The notes beneath the pieces are model-generated. The model was not told the origin of the DNA. It did not search any database and saw nothing but the letters and a program-made list of their open reading frames with translations. DNA of 64,000 nt from Cryptomeria japonica. Taxonomy: Eukaryota; Streptophyta; Pinopsida; Cupressales; Cupressaceae. The stretch is from the NCBI RefSeq assembly GCF_030272615.1, contig NC_081409.1, positions 647,500,468 through 647,564,467 on the forward strand, read 5' to 3'. Positions 21,315 to 31,988 of the stretch are shown piece after piece. Position numbers and translations under genes: made by a program. Every line of letters begins with the position of its first letter. The stretch's first letter is position 1.

Positions 21315-22397
21315 ATGCCAGCAAAAGAATCAAAGGGTGAGGCTAGAAGAATGCCTCCAAAGGTGACAAATCTAGAACTTTCCAGGATGGTGGAAGAGAA
21401 CAGAGAAGAAAATGTTCATCTTAGAAGGTTGATTCAGAACTTGGAAGGTAGGCTGGAGAGAGGACCTGATGGCTCAGAGGAAGTGGGAGAAGAAGAGGAG
21501 AACCCACAAGGGTAGCAAGAAGAGGAATTTCCTACAGAGAATAGGTACTTGGTCAATGCCTTGAAGTTTGTGGAGAGGAGAACCATGGACTAGAAATAAA
21601 ACCTTCCTATTTTCAGTGGGAAGATGGATGTTGATGGAGTGATGGACTGGATAGAGTCCTTAAACAACTTCTTTGAATGTGAAGACATTGCTGACAACCA
21701 AAAGATGAAGATTGTCATGTCAAAAATGTAAGGAGCATCCCTAACATGGTGGAATTTTGTGCAAGGAGAAAGAGTGAAAGAGGGAAGAGGAATTATCACC
21801 TCTTGGAAGAAGATGATTATAGAGATCAAGGGAGTATATGTACCTGAGGACTATGAAGTCCAATTACCCAAGAGAAGGCAGAATCTCAGATAGAAACAAA
21901 TGGATGTGTGTGCCTATACTGAAGAATTCTAAAAATTGAGTATAAAGTCTAAGAAGTTTGAAGATGAAAGTGAAAGAGTGGCAAGGTATCTAAATGGCCT
22001 AAGGTGGAACATACAAGAAGAGTTGAACCTCTTGTGCCCTGACATTGTTCATAGATGCTATCAATTAGCATTAAAGGTAGAGGAGAAGCTCAAAAGAAGA
22101 CAAGACCAGAGTAGTAGAGGAAGGGGTAAGCAACCAAGAGGAAGGAGAAACTTCAGAGGAAGAGGATCAAATTTTGAATTTCAAGGAGAGAGTAGTCAAG
22201 ACTCCTCAAAGAATGATAGCAACAACAAAGGCAACTTCAGAGGTAAAAGGCCAAATTTCAGAGGAAGATCATCAAGAAGAGGAGCAGGACCAATAAAATG
22301 TTTTAACTGCAACCAAGAGGGACACATTGCCAGTAGATGCCCGGAGAAGATGGGGTCTAGTTCCCAAGGAGAAAGGAGAGCCAATATAACCCAATAA
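21315..22397 (+). pseudogene. gag: Gypsy-2 Gag
   Basis: Gag starts at the ATG at 21315, soon after the primer-binding site. A charged N-terminus (VTNLELSRMVEENREENVHL) leads, via stops at about 21513 and 21590-21935, into a capsid region still recognisable as FSGKMDVDGVMDWIESLNNFF. The last piece (21936-22397) has YLNGLRWNIQEELNLL, an Arg/Gly-rich stretch (SSRGRGKQPRGRRNFRGRG) and an intact zinc knuckle CFNCNQEGHIASRC. The nucleocapsid is therefore the best-preserved part. Confidence 0.85.
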
Positions 22398-22509
22398 TCA
22401 GATTACCAAGGCAGTAATAAACCTGATTCATATGGTTATCCAGAGACCAAAGAGGCACTAATGTTGAGAAGAACCCTCTTGAAGGTACCAACACCTATGG
22501 AGCCACCTT

Positions 22510-23242
22510 AAAGAAAGACTATCTTCCACACCACTTGCCAATCAGGAGGAAACGTATTTAAAGTTATTGTTGACTCAAGGTCTACTGATAATTTTGTGTC
22601 AATAAAAATGGTAGAGAAGTTGAAATTAAGGAGGGTACCCCATCCATACCCCTATAAGGTGTATTGGCTCACAAAAGGGCAACAAACTCTTGTAGAAGAG
22701 CAGTCATGGGTAGAATTCTAGATAGGAGCATACAAAGATAATATTTTGTTTGATGTTGTTAACATGGATGCTTGTCACCTCTTGTTTGGAAGACCATGGC
22801 AGTATGATGTCAAAGCACACCATGATGGCTATAGGAATACCTATTCCATCACAAAGAATGGCAAGGTCATTGAGCTACTTCCCCTAACTGAAAACAATGA
22901 AGAGCAGAAAGAAATTGAGTCCAAAGTGATGATGATGGAGTGCAAACCATTCCTCAAGGAGATAAAGATGGAAGAAGGAATATGCTTTGCATTGCCTCCA
23001 ATACCAACCTCAAAGGGGAAGCCTGCTACAGACAATAGGGCAGAAGGAAAGTACAAGGATCTTAGTCTAAAAGTGAAGGAGATCATTGGAAGATACCAAG
23101 GAATAGTTGCAGATGGAGTACCAAGGATTTTGCCGCCAATGAGAGAGATCAATCACTATATTGACTTTATCCCAGGGGCCGCATTACCTAATAAGATTGC
23201 ATACAAACTCATCCCACAACAAAATGAGGAGATGGCAAGGTA
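22510..23242 (+). pseudogene. pol: Gypsy-2 protease and Pol N-terminus
   Basis: The retroviral-type protease is visible as VIVDSRSTDNFVSIKMVEKL. The active-site triad reads D-S-R, where DSG is expected, so the loop Gly is lost and activity is doubtful. After a stop near 22720, the frame 22746-23243 continues with FDVVNMDACHLLFGRPWQYD, typical of the protease C-terminus in plant chromoviruses, and then the linker to RT (YKLIPQQNEEMAR), where the frame ends in TAG. Confidence 0.8.
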
Positions 23243-23885
23243 GATTAAGAAGTTTCTAGATTCTGACTTGATTGGAAAGAGCCTTAGCCCATGTGTAGTA
23301 CCTACATTTTTGGCACCCAAAAAGGATGGAACATGGAGGCTTTGTACTGACTCAAGAGCTCTGAACAAGATCACCATAAGGTATAGATTTCCAACGTCTA
23401 GGATAGAGGATTTGCTTGATTGTTTGGGGTGACTCATGAATGAAGTTTTGAAAGAATTCACAGGGAAGTTTGTAATAGTGTATTTGGATGACATCCTAGT
23501 ATTTAGCAGGACAAAGGAAGAACACTTGAGGCATCTAGACATAGTTTTGAAAAAGCTGAGTCAAGAGGAATTGATGATCAATATGGAGAAGTGTTTGTTC
23601 ATGCAGGAAGAGCTCATCTACGTAGGATTTGTGATCTCCAAAGGTCAATTGAAGATGGATCGGGATGAGGTAAATGCAATTCTTTCTTTGCCTAATCCTA
23701 AGACTATTGGTGAAGTTAGAAGTTTCCATGGATTAGCCACATTTTATAGAAAGTTCATAAGCAGTTTCAGTCAGATATGTGCTCCAATGTTGGAAACCAT
23801 AAAATATGGTCAAAAGTGTAGGTTTTCTTGGACAAAGGAGGCCAATGAGGCATTTGAAACTCTCAAGAAAAAGGTAGCTCAATAA
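23243..23885 (+). pseudogene. pol: Gypsy-2 reverse transcriptase with internal deletion
   Basis: The RT begins with SPCVVPTFLAPKKDGTWRLC and NKITIRYRFPTSRIEDLLDCLG. At about 23430 it jumps directly to LMNEVLKEFTGKFVIVYLDDILVFS. Roughly sixty residues that normally lie between these motifs are missing, including the first catalytic Asp (the KIDLKSGYHQI motif) and the MPFGLTNAPSTF box. YLDD itself is intact. The thumb and connection follow (VGFVISKGQL, EVRSFHGLATFYRKFI). A stop (23883-23885) ends the frame. Confidence 0.85.
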
Positions 23886-24270
23886 CTATTACTTTATTTA
23901 CCTAATTTTAATAAAGTGTTTCAGATTGAATGTGATATTAGTCATGTGGCCATAGGAGCATTCATAAGCTAAGAAGGTAGACCTATCACATTCTTTAGTG
24001 AAAAACTCAATGAGGCAAAGAGAAAATATTCTTCTTATGACCTATAAATGTATGCACTATTTCTAGCATTGAAAAAATGGAGACACTATCTGCTACCAAA
24101 GGAATTTGTGGTCTATACTAACAACCAAGCCTTGAGTTTCATTAATAGCCAAGAAAAGCTAAGCCATAGGAATATGAAGTGGGTATAATCCCTACAAGCC
24201 TATACCTTTTCCATAAAACACAAGAAAGGAGTAGCCAACAAAGTGGCTGATGCACTAAGTAGGAGAGTGC
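23886..24270 (+). pseudogene. pol: Gypsy-2 RNase H
   Basis: Fragments of the gypsy RNase H in one frame broken by stops: FNKVFQIECDISHVAIGAFI (first Asp changed in context from the usual DASG), EGRPITFFSEKLNEAKRKYS, MYALFLALKKWRHYLLPKEFVVYTNNQALSF and ADALSRR. TNN replaces the usual TDH, so the catalytic Asp is Asn. Confidence 0.75.
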
Positions 24271-24980
24271 TAACCATATTTGAAATCCAATTAGAAAGAA
24301 TTGGGGTTGATGCAATGAAAGATATGTATGTTGCAGATGAGGACTTTAAGGAGTTTTACAAGGCATGTACTGAATTTCCCCATATGAATCCCATAAGTGC
24401 AGATGGTGAGAGGTTTGTTGAAGCCATAAAGGAAGTTCATGAGCAGGTCAAAATAAAACTTCAAAAGTCATCAAAAAAATCCAAAGAACATGCAGATAAG
24501 AAAAGGAGAGAGGTACAATTTCAAGTATGAGATTTGGTTTGGGAAAATTTGAAGAAGGAAAGGTTACCCAAGGGAAAACACACTAAGCTCATGCAAAGGA
24601 AAGTAGAACCATGTCAAATCTTGAAGAAGTATGGAACCAATGCTTATGAAATTCAATTACCATCAGACCTTAGCATTTCTCCTATTTTTAATGTTTGTGA
24701 TCTAACTCCTTTTAAAGGTGACTCTAATGCAGGTAACTCACAGCAGGTCCTAGAAGGAGCAGCAGATGTAGATTTTCCCAAACATGAGCCACCTAAGCTT
24801 GAGAAAGTGTTGGACACCAAGATTGTAAAGAAGACCAGGAACAATGAGTACAAACAATACTTGGTCAAATGGAAAGGAAAACCAGAGTCTAAAGCCATTT
24901 GGTTGAATGAAGATTAGATCAAGAAGCATGGCACTACATTACATGACCTCATCTCAAGTGGACTTGAGATTCATTCACCC
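24243..24980 (+). pseudogene. pol: Gypsy-2 integrase remnant with chromodomain
   Basis: After RNase H the frame continues briefly (KDMYVADEDFKEFYKACTEF, the integrase N-terminus) and then passes straight to the integrase C-terminus (FVEAIKEVHEQVKIKLQKS). The zinc-binding domain and D-D-E core, normally a few hundred residues, are deleted. The C-terminal part (24534-24917) carries a chromodomain: LEKVLDTKIVKKTRNNEYKQ, YLVKWKGK, AIWLNED; its last Trp codon is a stop. Chromodomains of this class (chromoviruses) help target insertion to chromatin. Confidence 0.85.
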
Positions 24981-24988
24981 TGGGAGTA

Positions 24989-26531
24989 TGGTGCAGGAGC
25001 ACCTCATGACTGAGATAATAAGAGAAATAAAGGCTAAAGTACATACATGACAATGTGACCTTTCAATCTATGTAATAGGGTAGTCTTATTTGTTTGATGT
25101 TTGATTTGTTTGTAATAAATCCCACCTTGTTACCCAATGACATGGATTTGGCAAATTGATAAGCCACCATGGGCATATGTGCCTAGGGGTATTTGGTTGA
25201 GTATTTTTCTAGGTGTTTATGTGTATGAGATGTCTTAGGAAGGTTTAGGACATGTTGAAGCACCTCTAGGTAGGCGGATTTAACATATGTCAAAAGTTGC
25301 TCAAACTTGACAACTTTGTTGACAACTTTTAATGACAACTTTTGGTTGGAAATAGAAACTTCCTTCCAATGGTCACCTTAGTTAAAAAGGTGGTTGATAA
25401 CCATTGAGGAAGATATAAAATTTCATCCCCAATCATCATTGGGAGGAGAGAATGACTTTGTAAACTTTTGGCATCGTTGAAGTAATATATTTATGAGAAT
25501 TTCCTATAATTTTGTTATTCTACATGGTGTACCATACTGTACCATCATTTTGGAATTAGGAAACCAGTGGTATGTGTTAGAGTGGCTGATCACCTTTCAG
25601 ATGAATCAAGTCTGAGGTCCTAATTTTCCAAGACAAGGAAGAAATCGACAAATTTCTGGAAGTGTTCTAGATTTGACAGTTTTGTCTAAGGTTTTGCAAA
25701 GAAATGGCCTTACCTTGCTGATCCTTCATTGGTGGTTCACGTATTTGGAGGGGATGCAAGTATGGCCAATTTATTTTAGGATTTAAAAGGCCTTTTATAG
25801 GTTAGGACTAGTTGGAGGTGAGGGTTTGATGCATTAAGGTGGGCAACTCCATGTGGCCACCGTGCAAGTGTAAGCAAACAGGTCTCACATCAGGGGTTAA
25901 AGGTCTAATCTTGGCCTAAGACTTAGGAATTGGTGTATTGGCCTAAGAGTATTCCTTGAGTTTTTTTGGTGAGTTAAGATATGTGTCTATACACTCCTTT
26001 GTAAAATAGGCCTAATAGGGCTATACCGGTCTCCTAACCAAAGTAGGGTTTGGATTCTTGTGTTCTCTGCCGGTAAGAACCCTTAGGATATGTTTTGTAA
26101 CTCCCAAAAGGGTATCCAAATCTAGGATTTATTATCTAGTGTTTTGGAGAAATAAAGAGTTAAGTGTGGAAAACCGATCTGGTAGGGCTACTAGGTTTTG
26201 TAGGCCTTGTTGCAGCAGTTACCTAAACTGGTAGAGGGAACCTAAATTCAATGATTGAAGGAGGTCTCCCTGATCTAGGGGACTTCAAATAAAACCTTAA
26301 ATACCCATTGTTTCAATGGAGAAGGGACCAAACCATTGTTGACCATAGGGTCCTTGCACGGGTCAATGAAAGAGACCTTGTACCGGTAGTCTTTTGTTTG
26401 GAAGAAAGGGAAGTGGGACTTGTCAAACTGATATTCCTTAACCCCTGGGAGTTCTGTGTGATTTCTAGGGTCCTTGGTGTTTTCTTGGATTAGGGGAACC
26501 TATCCTATACCTATACCGGGACTCTGCATCA
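24989..26531 (+). repeat. Gypsy-2 3' LTR (~1.54 kb)
   Basis: It matches the 5' LTR with scattered substitutions and small indels. It is preceded by a weak polypurine tract (GGGAG at 24982-24986) and followed by the CTTTT target duplication. Confidence 0.9.
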
Positions 26532-26536
26532 CTTTT
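26532..26536. repeat. Right target-site duplication of gypsy-2
   Basis: CTTTT, identical to 19733-19737. It marks the insertion point in the Copia-4 leader. Confidence 0.85.
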
Positions 26537-27296
26537 CAGGTGCTATTTTTTTTGAAAGTGCATAATTTTTCATCTACTTTCATAATATATGATCAGTTTT
26601 CAAAGATTTTGAGTGGATATTGTACTTTTAGATATTGGTCTTTTTTGTCCTACTTGGTACTTGGAACTTAGTTTAGATCTCTTTCATTCTCAGTTGAGTC
26701 TCCTTTGGCCTCATTGGGGCAGTTGTAAAGTTGAAATTAGAAGTCCACTCTGCCATTTTTTACAAGTGGCCCATTGTAAATGCACTAAGTATAAAGTGCC
26801 AAATGATCATTTTTTTTTTTTTTTTTGGGGGGGGGTGTTGTTGGAGTTGAGAAAATACAACACCACAGGAGCCCAAATGATCTCTACAAGCTGAAAAACC
26901 TGTTACAAGGAGAAGCAAGGAAGCAAATCATAGAAGAAAGAAATACACAGAAAATATGCTCAAAAAGAGAGAGCTCAATATTCACAAAATGTAATTTAAT
27001 AATCATGCTTCTTGTTACAATGAAAAGAAAGAACTTAAACTTTAATAGGTCAAGAAACCCTAAAAGGAAAAACCTAGGTTTGCACATAATAATTAATAAA
27101 AGAATTAATTATTATGCACCTAAAGTTAGCTTAAGTGTAAAAGAGATAAAGGGAACTTAAATAATTAAACAAATATTGTTTAATTAATCAAGTAAGTACC
27201 TGAATACTCTAACAGGGTTCTTTGATTGAGTGAATTTGGGGGGGTGTCTTGTGTGATTGTGCCTCTCTTTCCTTGTGCTCTTTCATTTTTGTTGCT
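26537..27296 (+). other. Copia-4 leader, second part
   Basis: Non-coding. It contains a 16-T run followed by nine Gs (26814-26835), a solo LTR on the opposite strand (26839-27214), then about 80 bp to the gag ATG. Confidence 0.6.
26839..27214 (-). repeat. Solo LTR, probably copia-type, inverted
   Basis: On the minus strand it reads TGTTAGAGTATTCAGG ... CTCAACTCCAACA, so it has TG/CA ends with inverted TGTTAG/TGTTGG-like termini. It contains TTAGGGTTTCTTGACC and a T-rich tract typical of plant copia LTRs. A hairpin around TAATAATTAATT lies at 27078-27120. No internal element sequence is attached. The flanks (GGTGT, GGGTT) are only loosely similar, so the boundaries are tentative. Confidence 0.5.
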
Positions 27297-28200
27297 ATGA
27301 GCCCTCATAAATTTCCACCTTTGACTCCACATAATTATGCATCTTGGAAAATTAAAGCATGGAGCAAATTAATGGAAAAAGGACTCACGCATTACATAGA
27401 TAGAACAATAGCAGCACCACCTAATCCTAAGGCTGATCCTAATGCTCAGTTAGAATGGTTCACTTAGAATTGCATGGCTCTTGAAACTTTGCGTAAGTAT
27501 GTATCAGATGACCTCATTTTTCACATTGAGAAGTGTTCTACAATCAAAGAGGCTTAGGATATATTTCAAAAATTGTATGGTCAAGTTGATGAAATCAGAG
27601 GTTACAAGATCGACAATGAGCTCACCAACTTGGATCCCAAGAGTTTTGATACAATCCAAGATTATGTCACCAAATAAAATGAGCTAAGAGAAAATCTTAT
27701 GGATTGTGGAATTGACAAAAATGATGCTCAATTGATATTCAACTTGTTGGACAAGCTTGCACCTAACTGCGCAACACTTGTTTCTAGCTTCCAAGCTCAT
27801 TGTTTGATAGTGGGGAGTTCCTACACTATGCCTACATTTGATGCTTTCACAAAAATGTTGATGTTGGAACAATCTAAGTTGTTGAACATGGCGATTGTCA
27901 AGTCTTCAAAGTCCAAGGCTTTAGTGGCTAATCAAGGGAATCAAGGGAGGCAAGGCAAAGATTCCAACAAGAAGAAGAAGCAATCTAAGTCAAAACCGCA
28001 GTAGGAAAAAGGACAATCATCCTCTCCATCACAAGGCGATTTTTCATCCTCTTCCAAAAAGGGGGCTCCACCTAAAAAGAATAAACCAACTTAAGATATA
28101 TGGTCATGATGAGCATCGATGCCACATAAAGCAAGTTGATGAGTTGACAAATATTCTTAAGAAAAATAACATCAACTTACCATCCGCCTATAGCAAGAAG
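27297..28200 (+). pseudogene. gag: Copia-4 Gag
   Basis: The ATG at 27297 opens a copia-type Gag (FPPLTPHNYASWKIKAWSKL, the usual capsid start). Stops near 27465, 27556 and 27675 break it. The last piece (27699-28004) has AQLIFNLLDKLAPNCATLV and a Lys-rich tail (GKDSNKKKKQSKSKPQ). Further on, KIYGHDEHRCHIKQVDELT (28083-28160) is the remains of a zinc knuckle whose first two Cys are lost. Confidence 0.8.
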
Positions 28201-28261
28201 GATTCATCTCCTTCCTCTTCCTCATAGTCTAAGGGAAAAGGGTAAACATTTGTGGCTACAA

Positions 28262-28677
28262 TAGGTTCTTCACAACAGTGAATACTTGACTCGGGTGCCT
28301 CTTATAACATGGGTTCTACAAAGGAGCAGTTTTCTTCATTGGAGCCATCAAAGGTACCTCACATTTACATAGGTGATGATATACAAGTTGAGGTTGAAGG
28401 GAAAGGTTCAGTTGACATGGATGATGGAAAATTTGAGAATGTTCTCTATGTTCCTAACTTTTCTACCAATCTTCTCTCTATCTACCAAATCACTCACTAT
28501 GGGAATGGGAATAAGGTTGAGTTTACACCTAATTCAGTTGTGGTAAAGGAACCTGATAATGATGCCTTGGTAGCAGTGGGACAAGTCAATGACGACTCAA
28601 GACTTTATTCATTCTCCCGCTTTGTACCAAGTTCTTCTTCTAGGGCCTTGCTTACTCATTCAAATTAAGAAAGTAAA
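28262..28677 (+). pseudogene. pol: Copia-4 aspartic protease
   Basis: ILDSGASYNMGSTKEQFSSL holds the DSGA active site; FENVLYVPNFSTNLLSIYQI is the conserved copia region that follows. The frame is open from about 28280 to 28668 and is then broken before integrase. Confidence 0.8.
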
Positions 28678-29715
28678 CTATGACATGAGCGGTTTGGTCA
28701 TCTCAACTACTGCTATCTACAATAGCTTAGCACTAAAGACATGGTCACAGGTCTACCTTGAATCAATTTTTTAGAGGGTGCGCGTTCAGGGTGTTCCATG
28801 GGCAAGCATACTGAGGAGAATTTTGACAAGGGGAAAGCTTGGAGAGCTTTGGAAGTTCTTCAACTTGTTCACAACAATGTAGTAGGTCCATTTCCATCAC
28901 CTTCATTTAGTAAGGCCCACTATGTCCTCACCTTCATTAATGACTACTCCTACTTCACTTGGGTCTACTTTCTTATTCATAAGAGTGAAGTGTTTGACAA
29001 ATTTCTAGACTTCAAGGCTCATGTGGAGAAGCAATCAGGGAAAGTGGTCAAGATTCTCTGCACAGATAATGGAAGGGAATATGTGAACAAAAGACTTGAG
29101 GATTTTTGTACATTTGAGGGGATTGATCTTCAGCATTCTATTGCTTACACTCCACAACAAAATAGAGTTGCAAAGCGCAAGAACATAACTCCCAAAGAAA
29201 TGGATAGTTGTATGATACATGCACGTTCTCTTGATCCCTCCTTTTGGGTAGAGGCTATTAGTTGTGCCACACATATCCAAAATTGGGTTCCTCACAAAGC
29301 TTTGATAGGTATTACTCCTTTTGAGGCTTGGGCTAGTAGGAAACCGATTGTGAGACATTTTAGAGTCTTTGAGTGTCCAACATGGGCTCACATTGCTCCA
29401 CAAAAATGAAAGGCATTGGAACCTCAAAGTAGGCCTTGTCTTTTTATTGGATATCCTACGGGTGTTAAGGCATATCAATTGATGGATCTTGAGACACATG
29501 AGGTATTTATTGAGAGGAGTGTTCATTTTGAGGAAATCTCTCCTAGCTTAGCCTCTCTACCTCCTCCACCTTCCTCCATTGTGGATAGTGATTCCAGTGA
29601 TTCAAATGATGAGACTCCTTCAACTTCAACTCGCATGGTTATACCTCCGCAGGGTCCACTTGTAGTTGAGGAGCCTCGCTCTCCACCCCCACCTAGACCT
29701 CATTGGGCTCGATAG
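28678..29715 (+). pseudogene. pol: Copia-4 integrase with altered catalytic triad
   Basis: The core frame (28798-29409) shows ALEVLQLVHNNVVGPF, TFINDYSYFTWVYFL, KILCTDNGREYVNKRL and YTPQQNRVAKRKNI. In the D-D-E triad the first Asp is Asn (HNN in place of HSD), the second is kept (CTDNG), and the Glu is Lys (VAKRKN in place of VAERKN). The enzyme should be inactive. The C-terminal piece after a TGA (29416-29715) has SRPCLFIGYPTGVKAYQLMD and an acidic, Ser/Pro-rich linker. Confidence 0.85.
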
Positions 29716-29739
29716 ACACTTGAGTGAGTAGGTTCTCTT

Positions 29740-30600
29740 GTTGGGGATCCTTCAAATAGATGCAAGACTCAATCATAGCATAAGGACCTTACATATGCAT
29801 ACAATGCTACCACTTTCGATCCACAAACATTTTGGGAAGCATTGGGGGTTCCCGAGTGGGACCAAGCTATGGAGGAAGAGTATAGTTCCTTGATGAGGAA
29901 AAACACATGGGAGTTAGTCCCTCTCCCTAAGGGGAGAAAGATGGTTCGATGTAAGTGGATCTATCAGACCAAGTTTGCAGCAGATGGTAGTGTGGATAAG
30001 TATAAGGCTTGAATTGTTGTTAAAAGTTTCTCTCAAGTTTGAGGTGTTGACTATACTAATACCTTTGTGCCTATAGCCAAGATGAACTCCATTCGCTTGA
30101 CACTTGCTATTGCTGCAGCTCATGGTTGGGTTGTAAATCAGATGGATGTGAAGAGTGCTTATCTTCATGGGGATCTTGATTAGGAGATTTATATGCAGGG
30201 TTTCATCTAGGATTCTTCCTTCATTTGCAGACTAAGGAAATCTCTTTATGGCCTTGAGCAGGCCCCTAGGGCTTGGCACACCAAGATGGAATCCTTTCTT
30301 CTCTACACAAGGTTCACTGGGTGTCATTCTGACCCGAATGTCTACATTTTGTGATAGGATGACTCGCACTTGATACTTGTGCTCTATATTGATGATTTAA
30401 TCATTATAAGGAGCACCACATCCATCATTAGCAATGTTAAATCTGCCTTGCATGACAGTTTTGCTATGATTGACTTCGATCTTTTGCACTACTTTCTCAG
30501 GATAGATATTTCACGTTCATCTTCTCGGATCACTCTTTCATAGCCTAAGTATGCTCTTGATCTACTTGCATGCTTTCATATGGTTGATTGTAAGCCTGCA
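29740..30600 (+). pseudogene. pol: Copia-4 reverse transcriptase
   Basis: No long open frame remains, but the plus-strand translation carries EEYSSLMRKNTWELVPLPKG, KWIYQTKFAADGSVDKYKA, NQMDVKSAYLHGDLD (first catalytic Asp), LYGLEQAPRAWHTKMESFL and LYIDDLIII with both catalytic Asps. At least eight stops interrupt it. The domain ends with PKYALDLLACFHMVDCKP. Confidence 0.8.
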
Positions 30601-30854
30601 TCGACTCCCTTTCTTTCAGGAGTCAAGCTTGAGGCTCGATGCTCTTCTCCACCATTTGATGCCACATCATCACCTTGTGGCTGGTCTCATCTACTTGACT
30701 CACACACATCCTGATATTTCATTTGCGGTTGGCATGGTTTCCTTCTTCATGCAAGAACCACATGAGCTTCATGGGAAAGCCACAAAACACATCCTTCACT
30801 ACATTCAGGGTACACATCACTATGGGATTCACTATGCAACAGACATACAACTAT
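30600..30854 (+). pseudogene. pol: Copia-4 RNase H, 5' part
   Basis: The N-terminal side of the copia RNase H region: GLIYLTHTHPDISFAVGMVS and GKATKHILHYIQGTHHYGIHY. Copia-3 starts at 30855 and separates it from the remainder at 37575. Confidence 0.75.
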
Positions 30855-31932
30855 TGGTATTTTGGTATGGTTTTGTCATTGATGTCAACACCTACTAAAC
30901 ACTTATCAACTCTGGCATTTTGGAGTATCAACAACATTCACTGGTAAGCAAGTGACTTATGCACAGTCACCGGTATTTGGTACACCGGCAAGATATAATG
31001 ATCACCGACACTTGGAATGATATGGAAAACACTTGGTTATGTCGAAGACATCATATGGACACTTTGTCTTGGAGTTTTTTTTATTGGTATATTAACATTT
31101 GCATATTTGTTGTTACCGGAAAATAGGTCACGGTTTCACCGACAGGTTTATCTTTTCCAAATCAGCATGACACGCTATGGAGATGACTTATTGTTGTTGT
31201 AAATGCATTAAGCCGACATATTGAATCAGTTATTACATCGGGTATTAATTGATATGTAAATTAATTTTATTGTAATATCTTATAGAGTTGACCTACTAAA
31301 ATTGGTCCTAGGTTATGGTATAAATGCAAGATCTTATTTGTAAGATCGAATATGGAATGCAAAAAAGGATTGTGTGAAGGTATATGTGAGAATAAGCAAA
31401 GCTATACATGCAGACATCATTTGAAGATTGAAGGAGGGTTTTTGAGAAGACAATTAGAACTACACCAGTACTAAAACTAGCATATGAAGATGCTATTTTG
31501 AGCAGTACATTCTTATTGGATTTAACCATCCAACTGTAGTCAGTGTGACTCCCATTTTGTGATTGAGCAATGAGCTCTAAGCGCTTGGCCTTTTTGCATG
31601 TGCAGACCCCTTTTGTATACACTTACTATCTGTAGTAGTATCATCTGATTGTGGGTAAGGTTTCCCACCATGGTTTTTCCCCTTATAGGGTTTCCACATA
31701 GAAATATTGGTGTTATGTGTTGTGGATGACTTTGTCTTTTTGTTTCATGCATTAATCCTTACCGGTATTGCAATTAACTGTTAAAACTGTCTATCGGCAT
31801 ATGAGACTGGTTTACCGATATTAAGCATTGTTTATAGATATTAAGCATTAAGTTGGTTAAGTTATTTTTGGTTTGAATTTATTAGACAACTGATTCACCC
31901 CCCCCCCTCTCAGTTGTCTCCGGGACCTAACA
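30855..31932 (+). repeat. Copia-3 5' LTR (~1.08 kb)
   Basis: It starts TGGTATTTTGG and ends CCTAACA. CATTGATG occurs about 25 bp in. A TATAAATG box is at about 31319-31326. A 9-C run and CTCTCAGTTG lie shortly before the end. Confidence 0.88.
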
Positions 31933-31934
31933 AT

Positions 31935-31946
31935 TGATATCAAAGC
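31935..31946 (+). other. Copia-3 primer-binding site
   Basis: TGATATCAAAGC, two bases off the initiator tRNA-Met site TGGTATCAGAGC, just after the LTR. Confidence 0.8.
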
Positions 31947-31988
31947 TTAGTCCTCTTTTGCAGAAGTTTAACAGCTTGAGGAGATCCA

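Larger units (their letters stand above)
19738..26531 (+). mobile_element. Gypsy-2, chromodomain Ty3/gypsy element with internal deletions
   Basis: Both LTRs (TGGTGCAGG...GCATCA) are present, and the flanks are a perfect 5-bp duplication CTTTT at 19733-19737 and 26532-26536. Inside are a primer-binding site, gag with zinc knuckle, protease, partial RT, RNase H and a C-terminal chromodomain. Part of RT and most of integrase are deleted. It is inserted in the leader of Copia-4. Confidence 0.92.
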
